Positions 1-6,429 of a stretch of 11,165 bases of DNA are shown here, piece by piece. Position 1 is the first letter of the stretch, and every line of letters starts with the position of its first letter. The DNA is from Ktedonobacter racemifer (GTDB lineage: Bacteria > Chloroflexota > DTOL01 > JACQYG01). The DNA lies in assembly GCA_020723545.1 (NCBI GenBank), contig DYIS01000059.1, forward strand, positions 1-11,165, read 5' to 3'. Below the pieces are notes generated by a model. The model was not told the origin of the DNA. It did no database searches and saw only the letters and a program-made list of their open reading frames with translations. The position numbers and the translations under genes are program-made.

Positions 1-317
1 AGGGGGTGGAACGGCAATCCGCCCAGGACGGCGGAGCCGCCCACCTCGTAGTAGAAAGCGTGGGCCTGATCGCCGATGATCACCTCGTCGCCCCGCTGGC
101 AATGGGTGACGATGGATACCAGGTTACCCATGGTGCCGCTGACCACGAAGAGGGAAGCCTCCTTGCCCACCTTCTCCGCGGCCAACTCCTCCAGGCGGTT
201 CACCGTGGGATCCTCGCCGAAGACGTCGTCGCCCACCTCGGCCCGATACATGGCCTCCCGCATGGCCGGGGTGGGCTGGGTGACCGTGTCGCTGCGAAGG
301 TCAATGACCTTGTTCAT
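1..317 (-). CDS. ltaE: Low-specificity L-threonine aldolase, N-terminal part (runs off left edge)
   Basis: PLP-dependent, fold-type I enzyme that cleaves L-threonine or L-allo-threonine to glycine and acetaldehyde in the cytoplasm. Only the first 105 codons are present. The protein opens MNKVIDLRSDTVTQPTPAMR and continues with AMYRAEVGDDVFGEDPTVNR, the hallmark N-terminus of the threonine aldolase/beta-eliminating lyase family; SGTMGNLVSI and GDEVIIGDQAHAFYYE follow, near the cofactor pocket. The PLP lysine lies further downstream and is outside the window. The ATG is at 317, only 12 bases after the livF stop, so the gene is probably cotranscribed as the distal gene of the liv operon. That fits a link between amino-acid uptake and catabolism, although the link is inference. 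Family assignment is secure; choice of ltaE versus ltaA naming is not. Confidence 0.92.
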   Translation of the reverse strand, partial: MNKVIDLRSDTVTQPTPAMREAMYRAEVGDDVFGEDPTVNRLEELAAEKVGKEASLFVVSGTMGNLVSIVTHCQRGDEVIIGDQAHAFYYEVGGSAVLGGLPFHP

Positions 318-329
318 CGCAGAATCTAC

Positions 330-1037
330 TCATCCCCCCAGGTAGGCCTTCTGCACCTCCGGGTTCTTCGCCATCTCCTCGGGCTTGCCTGATAGGGTGA
401 TCCTCCCCGTCTCCAATACGTAGGCCCGGTTCGCCACCCGCAAGGCCATGCGGGCGTTTTGCTCCACCAGGAGGATGGTCGTGCCGGTCTGGTTAATCTC
501 TTGGATTGTGCGGAAGATCTCTCGCACCAATATCGGAGAGAGGCCCATGGACGGCTCGTCCAGGAGCATGAGTTTGCCGCCGGTCATCAGCGCCCGGGCC
601 ACTGCCAGCATCTGCTGCTCGCCGCCGGAAAGGGTGGCGCCGAGCTGACCTTTGCGCTCTTCCAGACGCGGGAAGAGGCCGAAGACTCTCTTGAATCGCC
701 GCCTGATCTCCTCTCTGTCCTTGACCGAGTAGGTAGCCAGCCTCAGGTTCTCCAGTACGGTGAGGTTACCGAAAATGCCCCGGCCCTCCGGAACGTGGGC
801 CACCCCCATATCCACGATCTCATGGGGCGGACAGGCCAGTAGGTTCTTGCCCTGGAAGGTCACACTGCCGGAACGGGCAGGGATCAGCCCCGAGATGGTA
901 CGTAGCGTGGTGGACTTCCCCGCCCCGTTAGCGCCAATAAGGGTGACGATCTCCCCCTCGTCTACCTGGAACGAGATGCCTGCCAGGGCGCGAATGTTGC
1001 CATAATACACTTCCAGGTCTTTGATATCCAATAGCAT
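330..1037 (-). CDS. livF: Branched-chain amino-acid ABC transporter, ATP-binding protein LivF
   Basis: One of the two cytoplasmic ATPases of a Liv-type (HAAT family) importer. The 235-residue length is typical. Walker A GANGAGKST is at residues 35-43, the ABC signature LSGGEQQ at 136-142, and Walker B with catalytic Glu (LMLLDEP) at 156-162. The LivF-specific VPEGRGIF segment (82-89) and LLVEQN after Walker B separate it from LivG. The ATG at 1037 has AAGGGG about nine bases upstream. It follows livG after 90 bases without a recognisable gene and is followed after 12 bases by threonine aldolase. Substrate cannot be read from the ATPase: Liv systems also carry urea, amides or aromatic compounds. 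Confidence 0.95.
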   Translation of the reverse strand: MLLDIKDLEVYYGNIRALAGISFQVDEGEIVTLIGANGAGKSTTLRTISGLIPARSGSVTFQGKNLLACPPHEIVDMGVAHVPEGRGIFGNLTVLENLRLATYSVKDREEIRRRFKRVFGLFPRLEERKGQLGATLSGGEQQMLAVARALMTGGKLMLLDEPSMGLSPILVREIFRTIQEINQTGTTILLVEQNARMALRVANRAYVLETGRITLSGKPEEMAKNPEVQKAYLGG

Positions 1038-1127
1038 CTACTTTACCCCTTGTTGCCCAGGACCAGGGCCACAAAGTGCAACTTTTAGCGTGACCCCCCA
1101 AACTTGGAACATCAATCTCAGAACCCC

Positions 1128-1892
1128 TCATTCCTCCTTGCCCAGATAAGCCTCCAGCACCCGCGGGTCGTTCTGGATCTCGGCCGGCTTCCCCTCGGCG
1201 ATAGTCTCGCCGAAGTCCAGCACCTTGATGCGCTCGCAAATGCCCATCACCACCCGCATCTGGTGCTCGATCAGGATGATAGTCAGCTTGAACTCCTGGC
1301 GGGTCCGCTGGATCAATTCCATCAAAAGAGCAATCTCACCAGGGTTCATGCCTGCGGCTGGCTCGTCCAACAGGAGCAGCCTCGGCCGGGTGGCCAGGGC
1401 CCGGGCGATCTCCAGGCGTCGTTGCTCACCATAAGGCAGGTTCCTACCCAGAATGTTGACGTAGCGCTCCAGGTTGAAGATACGAAGTAACTCCAGGGAG
1501 TGTTCCTTGATGTTCTTTTCCTCTTCAACGAACCCCCTGGTCCGGATAAAAGCCGCCAGAGGGCCGTATTTGACCTGGGCGTAGTGGGCAATGCGCACGT
1601 TGTCCAGTACCGACAGGTCCTTGAACAGGCGGATGGACTGAAAAGTGCGGGCGATGCCTGCGGCAATGATGCGGTGAGTTGGCATCTTCATCAAGCCCTG
1701 ACCATTGAAGCTGATCTGCCCGGCAGTGGGCACGTACACGCCAGTGATCAGGTTAAAGACCGTCGTCTTGCCGGCCCCGTTGGGGCCGATAATGCCCACC
1801 AATTCCCCCCGCTCTAGCTCCAGATTGAAGGCCGACACGGCCCGCAGGCCGCCGAAATAGTGGGTGAGGTCTTTGATGGAAAGTAGTGACAT
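1128..1892 (-). CDS. livG: Branched-chain amino-acid ABC transporter, ATP-binding protein LivG
   Basis: Second ATPase of the Liv importer, 254 residues. Walker A GPNGAGKTT is at 36-44, the Q-loop in IARTFQSIRLF at 80-90, the signature region LPYGEQRRLEIARAL at 152-166 (LivG proteins carry YGEQR or a variant instead of canonical LSGGQ), and Walker B LLLLDEP at 172-178 followed by AAGMNPGE. IEHQMRVVMGICERIKVLDFG supplies the H-loop. The longer insert around residues 104-130 (AQVKYG through KNIKEH) is characteristic of LivG compared with LivF. The gene sits between livM and livF on the same strand. A 59-base gap separates it from livM and contains a perfect 20-bp palindrome (listed separately). 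Confidence 0.95.
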   Translation of the reverse strand: MSLLSIKDLTHYFGGLRAVSAFNLELERGELVGIIGPNGAGKTTVFNLITGVYVPTAGQISFNGQGLMKMPTHRIIAAGIARTFQSIRLFKDLSVLDNVRIAHYAQVKYGPLAAFIRTRGFVEEEKNIKEHSLELLRIFNLERYVNILGRNLPYGEQRRLEIARALATRPRLLLLDEPAAGMNPGEIALLMELIQRTRQEFKLTIILIEHQMRVVMGICERIKVLDFGETIAEGKPAEIQNDPRVLEAYLGKEE

Positions 1893-1951
1893 GGCTGATT
1901 CTACTTATAGATTTCTTTACTAGTAAAGAAAGCGGCCCCTCGACACCTCGG

Positions 1952-3070
1952 TCAGGGTGGGGCTGGCGCGGCCTGCGGTTTGACCTCCTCTTCCTTCGGC
2001 AGGAAACCCTTGAACTCCCTGAGCCCCATGATCCCTCGTGGCCGGAAGATCATCAGAGTCACCAGGAGCAGGGGGCCGACTACCCACCGCCACACCTCCG
2101 AAAGGCCCACCAGCGGGATGACCTCGCGCAAGACCTCCAAAAGGATGGTGAAGACGGCTGCGCCCAGGATGGAGCCCATCAGGCTCCCAATCCCGCCCAG
2201 GTACACCATCACCAGGATATCGGTGGACTTGAGGATGGTGAAGCTGCGGGGGTTGATGAATTGGAGCACGTGGGCGAAGAGCCCGCCAGCGACGCCGGCG
2301 AAGAACGAGGAGATGACGAAGGTCAACACCTTCACCTGGCAGGTGTTCACACTCACCAGGCCCGCGGCTGTTTCGTCCTCCCGGATGGAGACCACCCCTC
2401 GGCCGAAGTTGGAGAAAATAAAGTTGCGCATGGCAAAAAGGGAGACGATCACCCAGAGGCAGACCCAGAAGAGGCTGGTGAGCTTGCTCATGCCCAAAAG
2501 GCCCCGGGGCCCGCCGACGGCATCGGATAGGCGCAGTACATCGGCGGACAAGGAGGCGGAAAGGGGGGCGATCAGCCTGGCGACGAGCCCGCCGATGTCA
2601 CCGCTGTTCTCAAGCAGGCTCTTGACGATCATGTTAAAGGCCAGGGTCACGATAGCCAGGTAATCGCCCCGGGTCTTGAAGGAAGGGAAGGCCAGCACCA
2701 GCCCGGCCACCGCAGCGATGGCCCCGCCCACCAGGACCGCCGGCACCAGGTAGACGCCATTGGCCAGCTCCGGGCCGATCAACGGCACTACCCTCAACGC
2801 CTCCGCCGGTCCCCATCGGCGCGGCAGGATGAGCACGGTCAGGATCGAGGAGGCGTAGGCCCCGATGGCCATGAAAGCGGCATGGCCAACGGAGAATTCG
2901 CCCAGGTACCCGTTCACCAGGTTCAGGCTGGCGGTGAGGATGATGTTGATCCCCACGTACATCAACACCATCTGCACGTACAGGTTTAGCTGCATCTGAG
3001 GGAGGAAGAGAGCCAGAAGCAGCACCATGCCCAGGATGATGGGCATCTGCCATGCTTTGAGAAGGGTCAT
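1952..3070 (-). CDS. livM: Branched-chain amino-acid ABC transporter permease LivM
   Basis: Integral membrane permease subunit that pairs with LivH to form the translocation path. The protein is almost entirely hydrophobic helices, starting with PIILGMVLLLALFLP. It carries the LivM-diagnostic stretch LVNGYLGEFSVGHAAFMAIG, and later the cytoplasmic coupling segment SIREDETAAGLVSVN that contacts the ATPases. It ends in FRPRGIMGL plus a charged, proline-rich tail (KEEEVKPQAAPAPP). I prefer the ATG at 3070 (372 residues), because AGAGGTG lies about eight bases before it. A GTG at 3079 would add three residues but has no Shine-Dalgarno sequence. It follows livH after 93 bases, a gap that can form a GC-rich hairpin. 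Confidence 0.94.
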   Translation of the reverse strand: MTLLKAWQMPIILGMVLLLALFLPQMQLNLYVQMVLMYVGINIILTASLNLVNGYLGEFSVGHAAFMAIGAYASSILTVLILPRRWGPAEALRVVPLIGPELANGVYLVPAVLVGGAIAAVAGLVLAFPSFKTRGDYLAIVTLAFNMIVKSLLENSGDIGGLVARLIAPLSASLSADVLRLSDAVGGPRGLLGMSKLTSLFWVCLWVIVSLFAMRNFIFSNFGRGVVSIREDETAAGLVSVNTCQVKVLTFVISSFFAGVAGGLFAHVLQFINPRSFTILKSTDILVMVYLGGIGSLMGSILGAAVFTILLEVLREVIPLVGLSEVWRWVVGPLLLVTLMIFRPRGIMGLREFKGFLPKEEEVKPQAAPAPP

Positions 3071-3132
3071 CGTCCGCACCTCTGGAGCGTTAGACCTTCC
3101 GGTCCGGGAGATGAGACCTCAACCGCCGTGGT

Positions 3133-3152
3133 GGCCGACCTCTCTGTCGGCC
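3133..3152 (-). other. GC-rich hairpin between livH and livM
   Basis: Seven-base inverted repeat (GGCCGAC at 3133-3139, GTCGGCC at 3146-3152) around a six-base loop, lying in the 93-base untranslated gap between the livH stop and the livM start. There is no U-tract after it in the transcript direction, so it is not a standard terminator. It could tune mRNA stability or differential expression inside the operon. Function is inference. Confidence 0.4.
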
Positions 3153-3163
3153 TTGCCCGGAAA

Positions 3164-4081
3164 CTACACCTTCTGAACGATAGGCCGCCCCAGGATGCCC
3201 GTAGGGCGGAACACCAGCAACAACAGCAAGAGTGAGAAGGCCACAAAGTCGCGGTACGTAGACGACGGCAGGAACACTGGGGTGAAGATCTCCACGAAGC
3301 CCAGGATGAATCCGCCCACGAAGGCCCCGCGGATGTTTCCGATGCCGCCCACCACCGCCGAGATGAACGCCCACCAGCCGATGCGGATGCCCATGTATGG
3401 GTCCAACTGGTAGGCCATGCCGTACAGGATGCCACCCACTGCGGCAATGGCGGAGCCCAGGGCAAAGGTGGCGGAGATAATGCGGTCCACCGGCACGCCC
3501 ATCAGCGGGACTATGGTCTTATCGAAAGAGATGGCCCTCATGGCCATGCCGGTCATGGTACGCCGCACGATAGTGTCCAGGATGATCATGACGATAACCG
3601 AAACTCCGATGATGACGATCTGGATGGTGGAGACAAACACTCCGCTCAGGTTGAGGTTGACCAGCGGAAACAGCGGCGGAATGGTGCGAGGCTCCGGTCC
3701 GATGACGGCCAACGTAAAGTTCTCCAGAAAGATGCCCACGCCCAGAGCAGTGATCACCGCCGAGAGGCGGGGGGCCTGCCGCAACGGCTTGTATGCCACC
3801 CGTTCGATGATCACGGCCAGGGTGGCCGTGCCGACCATGGCGAACAACAGGGTACTCAGGAAGATGACTAAGGGGGGCATGTTCAGGGCCAGGCCCAGGA
3901 GCCAGGCAGCGGCGAAGAAGCCCAGGTAGGTGGAAACCATGAAGATGTCGCCGTGGGCGAAGTTAATCATGGTCAGGATGCCGTAGACCATGGTGTAGCC
4001 CAGGGCGATCAAGGCGTATACACTGCCCACCTGCAGGGCATTTAACGTCTGCTGGACAAGCGTGGTAACCGGTTGAGGCAT
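3164..4081 (-). CDS. livH: Branched-chain amino-acid ABC transporter permease LivH
   Basis: First permease of the Liv importer, 305 residues, and the usual partner of LivM. The N-terminal signature LNALQVGSVYALIALGYTMV is followed by YGILTMINFAHGDIFM, which is highly characteristic of LivH. Multiple hydrophobic helices follow. The coupling loop near the ATPase contact reads MAMRAISFDKTIVPLMGVPV, followed by a long helix region (ISATFALGSAIAAVGGILYG). The C-terminus VFRPTGILGRP is the family ending. The start is the ATG at 4081. It lies 96 bases downstream of the binding-protein gene, with a perfect palindrome in that gap that may reduce read-through from the binding-protein gene. Confidence 0.95.
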   Translation of the reverse strand: MPQPVTTLVQQTLNALQVGSVYALIALGYTMVYGILTMINFAHGDIFMVSTYLGFFAAAWLLGLALNMPPLVIFLSTLLFAMVGTATLAVIIERVAYKPLRQAPRLSAVITALGVGIFLENFTLAVIGPEPRTIPPLFPLVNLNLSGVFVSTIQIVIIGVSVIVMIILDTIVRRTMTGMAMRAISFDKTIVPLMGVPVDRIISATFALGSAIAAVGGILYGMAYQLDPYMGIRIGWWAFISAVVGGIGNIRGAFVGGFILGFVEIFTPVFLPSSTYRDFVAFSLLLLLLVFRPTGILGRPIVQKV

Positions 4082-4133
4082 GGGCCCTCGCTTCTATCCC
4101 TACCTGAAGGGGGATTCCAGTACACAGTTAATG

Positions 4134-4165
4134 AAAGGCAGGCCAGGAATTCCTGGCCTGCCTTT
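4134..4165 (-). terminator. Perfect 32-bp palindrome after livK: partial terminator/attenuator
   Basis: Sixteen-base arms (4134-4149 and 4150-4165) are exact reverse complements, with AAAGG and CCTTT at the outer ends. It lies 12 bases past the livK stop codon and 52 bases before the livH start. In RNA it would form a very stable GC-rich stem with an AAUU turn. The 3' side continues UUUCAUUAAC, so the U-tract is weak. It looks like a leaky terminator or a stabilising 3' hairpin. This is common after periplasmic binding-protein genes, which must be expressed above their permeases. The palindrome is directly seen; the role is inferred. Confidence 0.6.
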
Positions 4166-4177
4166 CTCGGACTTAGC

Positions 4178-5332
4178 CTAGGGCGCGGCAGTGGAGAAAT
4201 AGGTGAACTTGCCCTCTTTGATTTGCAGGATTACGGCACTCTTGATGGGGTCGCCTGACCCTTCCTTAAACTGCATCTTGCCGGTAACGCCCTCGTAGGA
4301 AGGGATCTTGGCCAGGGCATCCCGCACCGCCTGGCGGTCCAGCTTGCCGGCAGACTTAATGGCCTGGAACAGGAGCCCAAAGGAGTCGTAGGTCAGGGCG
4401 GCCACGTCATCCGGCGTGCTGCCGTACTTGGCCTTGTAGCTGTCGATGAACTTCTTGGCCACCGGAGCGGCGATGTCCGGGGCATAGTGGGTGCTGAAGA
4501 ACAGCCCCTCCATGTCCTTGCCCCCTAGCTTGATCAGCTCCTCACTGCCCCAGGAGTCGCTGCCTACCACTGGGATGGTGAGCCCCAACTTGTGTGCCTG
4601 CTGCACCTGCAAAGGCACCTCGCTGTAATAGTTGGGCAGGAAGAGCACATCAGGCCCGGCATTCTTGATCTTGGTGAGCTGGGAGCTGAAGTCCTTGTCA
4701 CCGGTGGTGTAGGTCTCGAAGGAAACTACCTGGCCGCCGGCTTCCTCGAAGGTCTTTTTGAAGAACTCGGCGATGCCCTTATTGTACTCGCTGGCCACGT
4801 CGTAGAGCACCGCAGCCTTCTTGGCCTTCAGTTGATCCATGGCAAACTTGGCCACCACCCGGCCCTGGAAGGGGTCGATGAAGGCAGCCCGGAAAACGTA
4901 CTTCTTGCCTTCGGTGGTTTTGGGATTGGTGGACCAGGGGCTGATCATGGGCACCTTGGCGTCCTCGGCGATGGCTGCCGCCGGAATGGCGTTGCGGCTG
5001 GCGTTGGCGCCCACGATGGCCAACACGTTGTTCTGGGTGATCAGCTTCTGGGCTACAGCAGCCGAAGACTCCGCCTTGTCCTCGTTATCCTGGACGAAAA
5101 GGGTGACCTTGTACTTGGTACCGCCCACCTCCAGGCCACCGGCGTCGTTGACCTCGGCCACGGCCATCGTCGCTGCGTTCTTGCAAGAGGCTCCCACCAC
5201 GGGGATGCCGCCGGTCAATTCGGCATTGACGCCGATCTTGATCTCCACAGGACCTGGGGTGGGGCCGCAGCCGGCGAGAGCCATCCCGGCCATGGTCAGC
5301 GCTAGAAGGATTGTCAGAATCTTTTTTAGCAT
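4178..5332 (-). CDS. livK: Branched-chain amino-acid ABC transporter substrate-binding lipoprotein
   Basis: Extracytoplasmic binding protein that delivers the ligand to LivHM, 384 residues. The N-terminus MLKKILTILLALTMAGMALA is a signal peptide leading to lipobox L19-A20-G21-C22, so Cys22 should be lipidated. The mature start VEIKIGVNAELTGGIPVVG is typical of type I periplasmic Leu/Ile/Val-binding proteins (Peripla_BP_6). VGANASRNAIPAAAIAEDAK and PMISPWSTNP cover the ligand-site region, and ALTYDSFGLLFQAIKSAG the usual C-terminal lobe. The ATG at 5332 has GGAGAG about six bases upstream. It is the first gene of the operon behind a consensus promoter. The exact ligand (Leu/Ile/Val, amides, other amino acids) cannot be assigned; the family is certain. 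Confidence 0.93.
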   Translation of the reverse strand: MLKKILTILLALTMAGMALAGCGPTPGPVEIKIGVNAELTGGIPVVGASCKNAATMAVAEVNDAGGLEVGGTKYKVTLFVQDNEDKAESSAAVAQKLITQNNVLAIVGANASRNAIPAAAIAEDAKVPMISPWSTNPKTTEGKKYVFRAAFIDPFQGRVVAKFAMDQLKAKKAAVLYDVASEYNKGIAEFFKKTFEEAGGQVVSFETYTTGDKDFSSQLTKIKNAGPDVLFLPNYYSEVPLQVQQAHKLGLTIPVVGSDSWGSEELIKLGGKDMEGLFFSTHYAPDIAAPVAKKFIDSYKAKYGSTPDDVAALTYDSFGLLFQAIKSAGKLDRQAVRDALAKIPSYEGVTGKMQFKEGSGDPIKSAVILQIKEGKFTYFSTAAP

Positions 5333-5502
5333 CTTCTTCTCTCCAAAAGTGACTACATCCAGACGCGACTACAGCGCTTCAGGTCAGACCCCGCTTTTGC
5401 TTCGGCGATCACCCCCTTTCGATCAGTTAGCTATGCCCGGCAGGGCAACTCCATGATCCGCCCATGCCAGGCTTGTCGAAAAGAAGGCACTGCGATGAGC
5501 AG
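5333..5502 (-). other. livK 5' leader region, no gene
   Basis: About 160 bases separate the predicted transcription start from the livK ATG. I see no riboswitch class I recognise and no convincing open frame. Two details are visible. A small hairpin has arms TGCCC (5434-5438) and GGGCA (5443-5447). The complement of 5409-5420 reads AAGGGGGTGATC, an eleven-of-twelve match to the anti-Shine-Dalgarno complement AAGGAGGTGATC, with no start codon at a suitable distance. Upstream, from the promoter to 5635, I see nothing convincing. Confidence 0.4.
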
Positions 5503-5531
5503 AGTATACTGTGGGCTTGAGTCATTGTCAA
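5503..5531 (-). promoter_or_regulatory. Consensus housekeeping promoter of the liv operon
   Basis: Reading the minus strand, TTGACA (5526-5531, a perfect -35) is separated by exactly 17 bases from TATACT (5503-5508, five of six at -10). Transcription would start near 5496 and run leftward into livK. No competing promoter is obvious nearer the gene. A -35 box this good suggests strong expression limited by a regulator or leader; no operator is recognisable. Confidence 0.8.
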
Positions 5532-5635
5532 GACGCACGGCATCAGGTCAAGAGAGTTGGGCTCCTCCAGAGATAGACGATGAGAAACGGCCCGAAGATC
5601 AGGCGATAGACGTTAATCAGCGTCGCGAGGGGATT

Positions 5636-6018
5636 TTATAATCGCACCTGCCCCATAGGCCGGAGGAAGCCAGGCCCCACGGCTCCGATCAGGGACTCCC
5701 AGGAATCCGGAATACCTGGGTGCGGTAGTTGCCGCTGTCGGCCACATATACCGGGCCCTGGGCGTCCACGGTGATGCCGATGGTCCCGCCGCAGGGCGAG
5801 CAGACGGGCCTGGTCGGGAGGCAGTCGGTGAGAGAGGCAGCGCTCCAGCTCCTGGTCAAACAGTATCTGCCCCACCCGCTCCAACCCGGCCCGGCGGCCA
5901 TGAGCTGGGTCAGGATGTCCTGGCAACTCTCTCCTTGCTCCACCATGCGTTGCAGGCCTCGGACCTGTCCCCCGATGCGCTTCAGGCGGGGGACAAGTGT
6001 CTTGGTTTCCACGGTCAC
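5636..6018 (-). pseudogene. CsoR/CstR-family (DUF156) metal- or sulfur-sensing repressor, frameshifted
   Basis: The first 40-odd codons (from GTG at 6018, or GTG at 6012 with GGAG five bases upstream) read TLVPRLKRIGGQVRGLQRMV, then EQGESCQDILTQLMA: the alpha-helical DUF156 repressor fold. Homology then jumps to another frame near 5900-5907 as RAGLERVGQILFDQELERCL. One missing base in GCCGCCGGG explains the jump. Restoring it puts the two cysteines 29 residues apart, the exact spacing of C36/C65 in CsoR and C31/C60 in CstR. The residue four before the second Cys, His in copper sensors, is Glu. The two-Cys, no-His pattern resembles the persulfide sensor CstR more than copper CsoR. After LPPDQARLLAL the corrected frame runs on to 5636 without family similarity; the original frame instead stops at 5689. 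The GTG overlaps the ferredoxin stop (GTGA), indicating translational coupling. It is either a real pseudogene or a one-base sequence error. Confidence 0.75.
5689..5790 (-). pseudogene. NHL-repeat C-terminal fragment abutting the regulator gene
   Basis: In the regulator's original (unshifted) frame, the last 33 codons read GITVDAQGPVYVADSGNYRT, then QVFRIPGSP and stop. This is a recognisable single NHL beta-propeller blade (G-hydrophobic-x-VD-x-G-x-hydrophobic-YVADSGN-x-R). NHL proteins normally have several blades, and nothing upstream continues the pattern, so this is a lone tail. It is probably the 3' remnant of a deleted NHL-repeat gene joined to the end of the repressor gene. It has no start codon or ribosome site of its own, and its current expression would depend on the broken repressor frame. 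Confidence 0.6.
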
Positions 6019-6215
6019 TCCAGAACGATGGCCTTCAGCGGGCAGCGAGCTACGCAGGCCGAGCGCCCCCGGCAGCGGGACGTGTCCACCACGGGCTGGT
6101 CCTCGGTGTCCAGTTGGATTATGGCCCTCACCGGGCAGTTCTGCTTGACGAAGCACACCCCGTTGACGCACCGGTTGGGGTCGCACTTTCGCCAGTCAAT
6201 GGTGGCCTGGGGCAT
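6015..6215 (-). CDS. Small 4Fe-4S dicluster ferredoxin-like protein
   Basis: A 66-residue soluble protein with two cysteine groups. The first is C10-x4-C15-x4-C20-x5-C26-P (within KCDPNRCVNGVCFVKQNCPV). The second is C48-x5-C54-x3-C58-P (CRGRSACVARCP). Bacterial dicluster ferredoxins have C-x2-C-x2-C-x3-CP in the second group, so the expected second cysteine is Arg51 (codon CGC, one transition from TGC). The second cluster may therefore be 3Fe-4S, have another ligand, or be absent. The ATG at 6215 follows the stop of the small acidic gene by three bases, and its own stop overlaps the repressor GTG. Probably an electron-transfer or sensing partner; its redox partner is not identifiable here. 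Confidence 0.82.
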   Translation of the reverse strand: MPQATIDWRKCDPNRCVNGVCFVKQNCPVRAIIQLDTEDQPVVDTSRCRGRSACVARCPLKAIVLE

Positions 6216-6218
6216 GGC

Positions 6219-6383
6219 CTACGTTTTCTCCCGTTGGGCTTGAGCCAAAGCCAGCATCTCCTCCATTTCCTCCATGTCCTCCAGCTCTTGCAGCATGGCT
6301 GGGGGCATGGAGTGGGCAGGCAGACGCCTCACCAACTCGCCGATTTACTTCTGGAGTCCGTCGATGTCCTCGCCGCGGTTCAC
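6219..6383 (-). pseudogene. Small acidic helical protein, interrupted by an in-frame TAA
   Basis: Starting at GTG 6383 (GAGG five bases upstream), the frame reads VNRGEDIDGLQK, then TAA (6345-6347), then IGELVRRLPAHSMPPAMLQE, LEDMEEMEEMLALAQAQREK, Thr and stop. The second part is the recognisable bit: a short RLPAHS-x-PPAM-x-QELE motif followed by a Glu/Met-rich helix, probably coiled coil. I recall this from small hypothetical proteins encoded beside ferredoxins, but I cannot name the family. TAA is most simply a CAA or AAA codon mutated by one base. Internal starts exist (GTG at 6329) but lack a ribosome site. Its stop is three bases from the ferredoxin ATG, so it is the first gene of that operon. 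Function unknown. Confidence 0.55.
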
Positions 6384-6399
6384 TGAGCCCTCAAAACCC

Positions 6400-6429
6400 T
6401 TGACATACCCTACCTGGGTATGGTATTAT
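6400..6429 (+). promoter_or_regulatory. Promoter for the plus-strand thiol-redox operon
   Basis: TTGACA at 6400-6405 and TATTAT at 6424-6429 with an 18-base spacer give a good sigma70-type promoter, with the start expected near 6436 and a leader of about 100 bases before the CoA-binding gene. The CsoR-type inverted repeat fills the spacer, where repressor binding would block polymerase. A separate perfect TATAAT at 6494-6499 lacks a usable -35 box at the right distance. Confidence 0.6.
6405..6421. promoter_or_regulatory. CsoR/CstR-type operator (inverted repeat)
   Basis: ATACCC (6405-6410), five-base centre TACCT, GGGTAT (6416-6421) is a perfect six-base inverted repeat. It closely resembles known DUF156 repressor sites, which pair ATACCC/TACCCC half-sites with GGGTAT/GGGGTA. 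It lies in the spacer of the plus-strand promoter and just downstream of the -10 box of the minus-strand promoter, so one repressor could close both. A second perfect repeat, ATGGTA-TTA-TACCAT (6420-6434), overlaps both -10 boxes. The operator call is inference from sequence form plus the linked repressor gene. Confidence 0.6.

Noticed and set aside
1886..2530. Long plus-strand ORF opposite livM, and similar long ORFs opposite livF, livG, livH and livK
   Set aside because: These are high-GC shadows of clearly recognisable minus-strand genes; their products are low-complexity and match nothing.
3071..3079. GTG at 3079 as livM start
   Set aside because: No Shine-Dalgarno before it, while the ATG at 3070 has AGAGGTG at good spacing.
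5689..6186. A 165-residue minus-strand ORF spanning the ferredoxin and repressor region as one gene
   Set aside because: Its first 56 codons are the antisense-frame shadow of the ferredoxin; only the part from 6018 shows family similarity, and that is the repressor plus an NHL tail.
6345..6347. TAA in the small acidic gene as a recoded codon
   Set aside because: No known bacterial system inserts an amino acid at TAA in a species using TAA as a normal stop (several genes here end in TAA); mutation or error is simpler.
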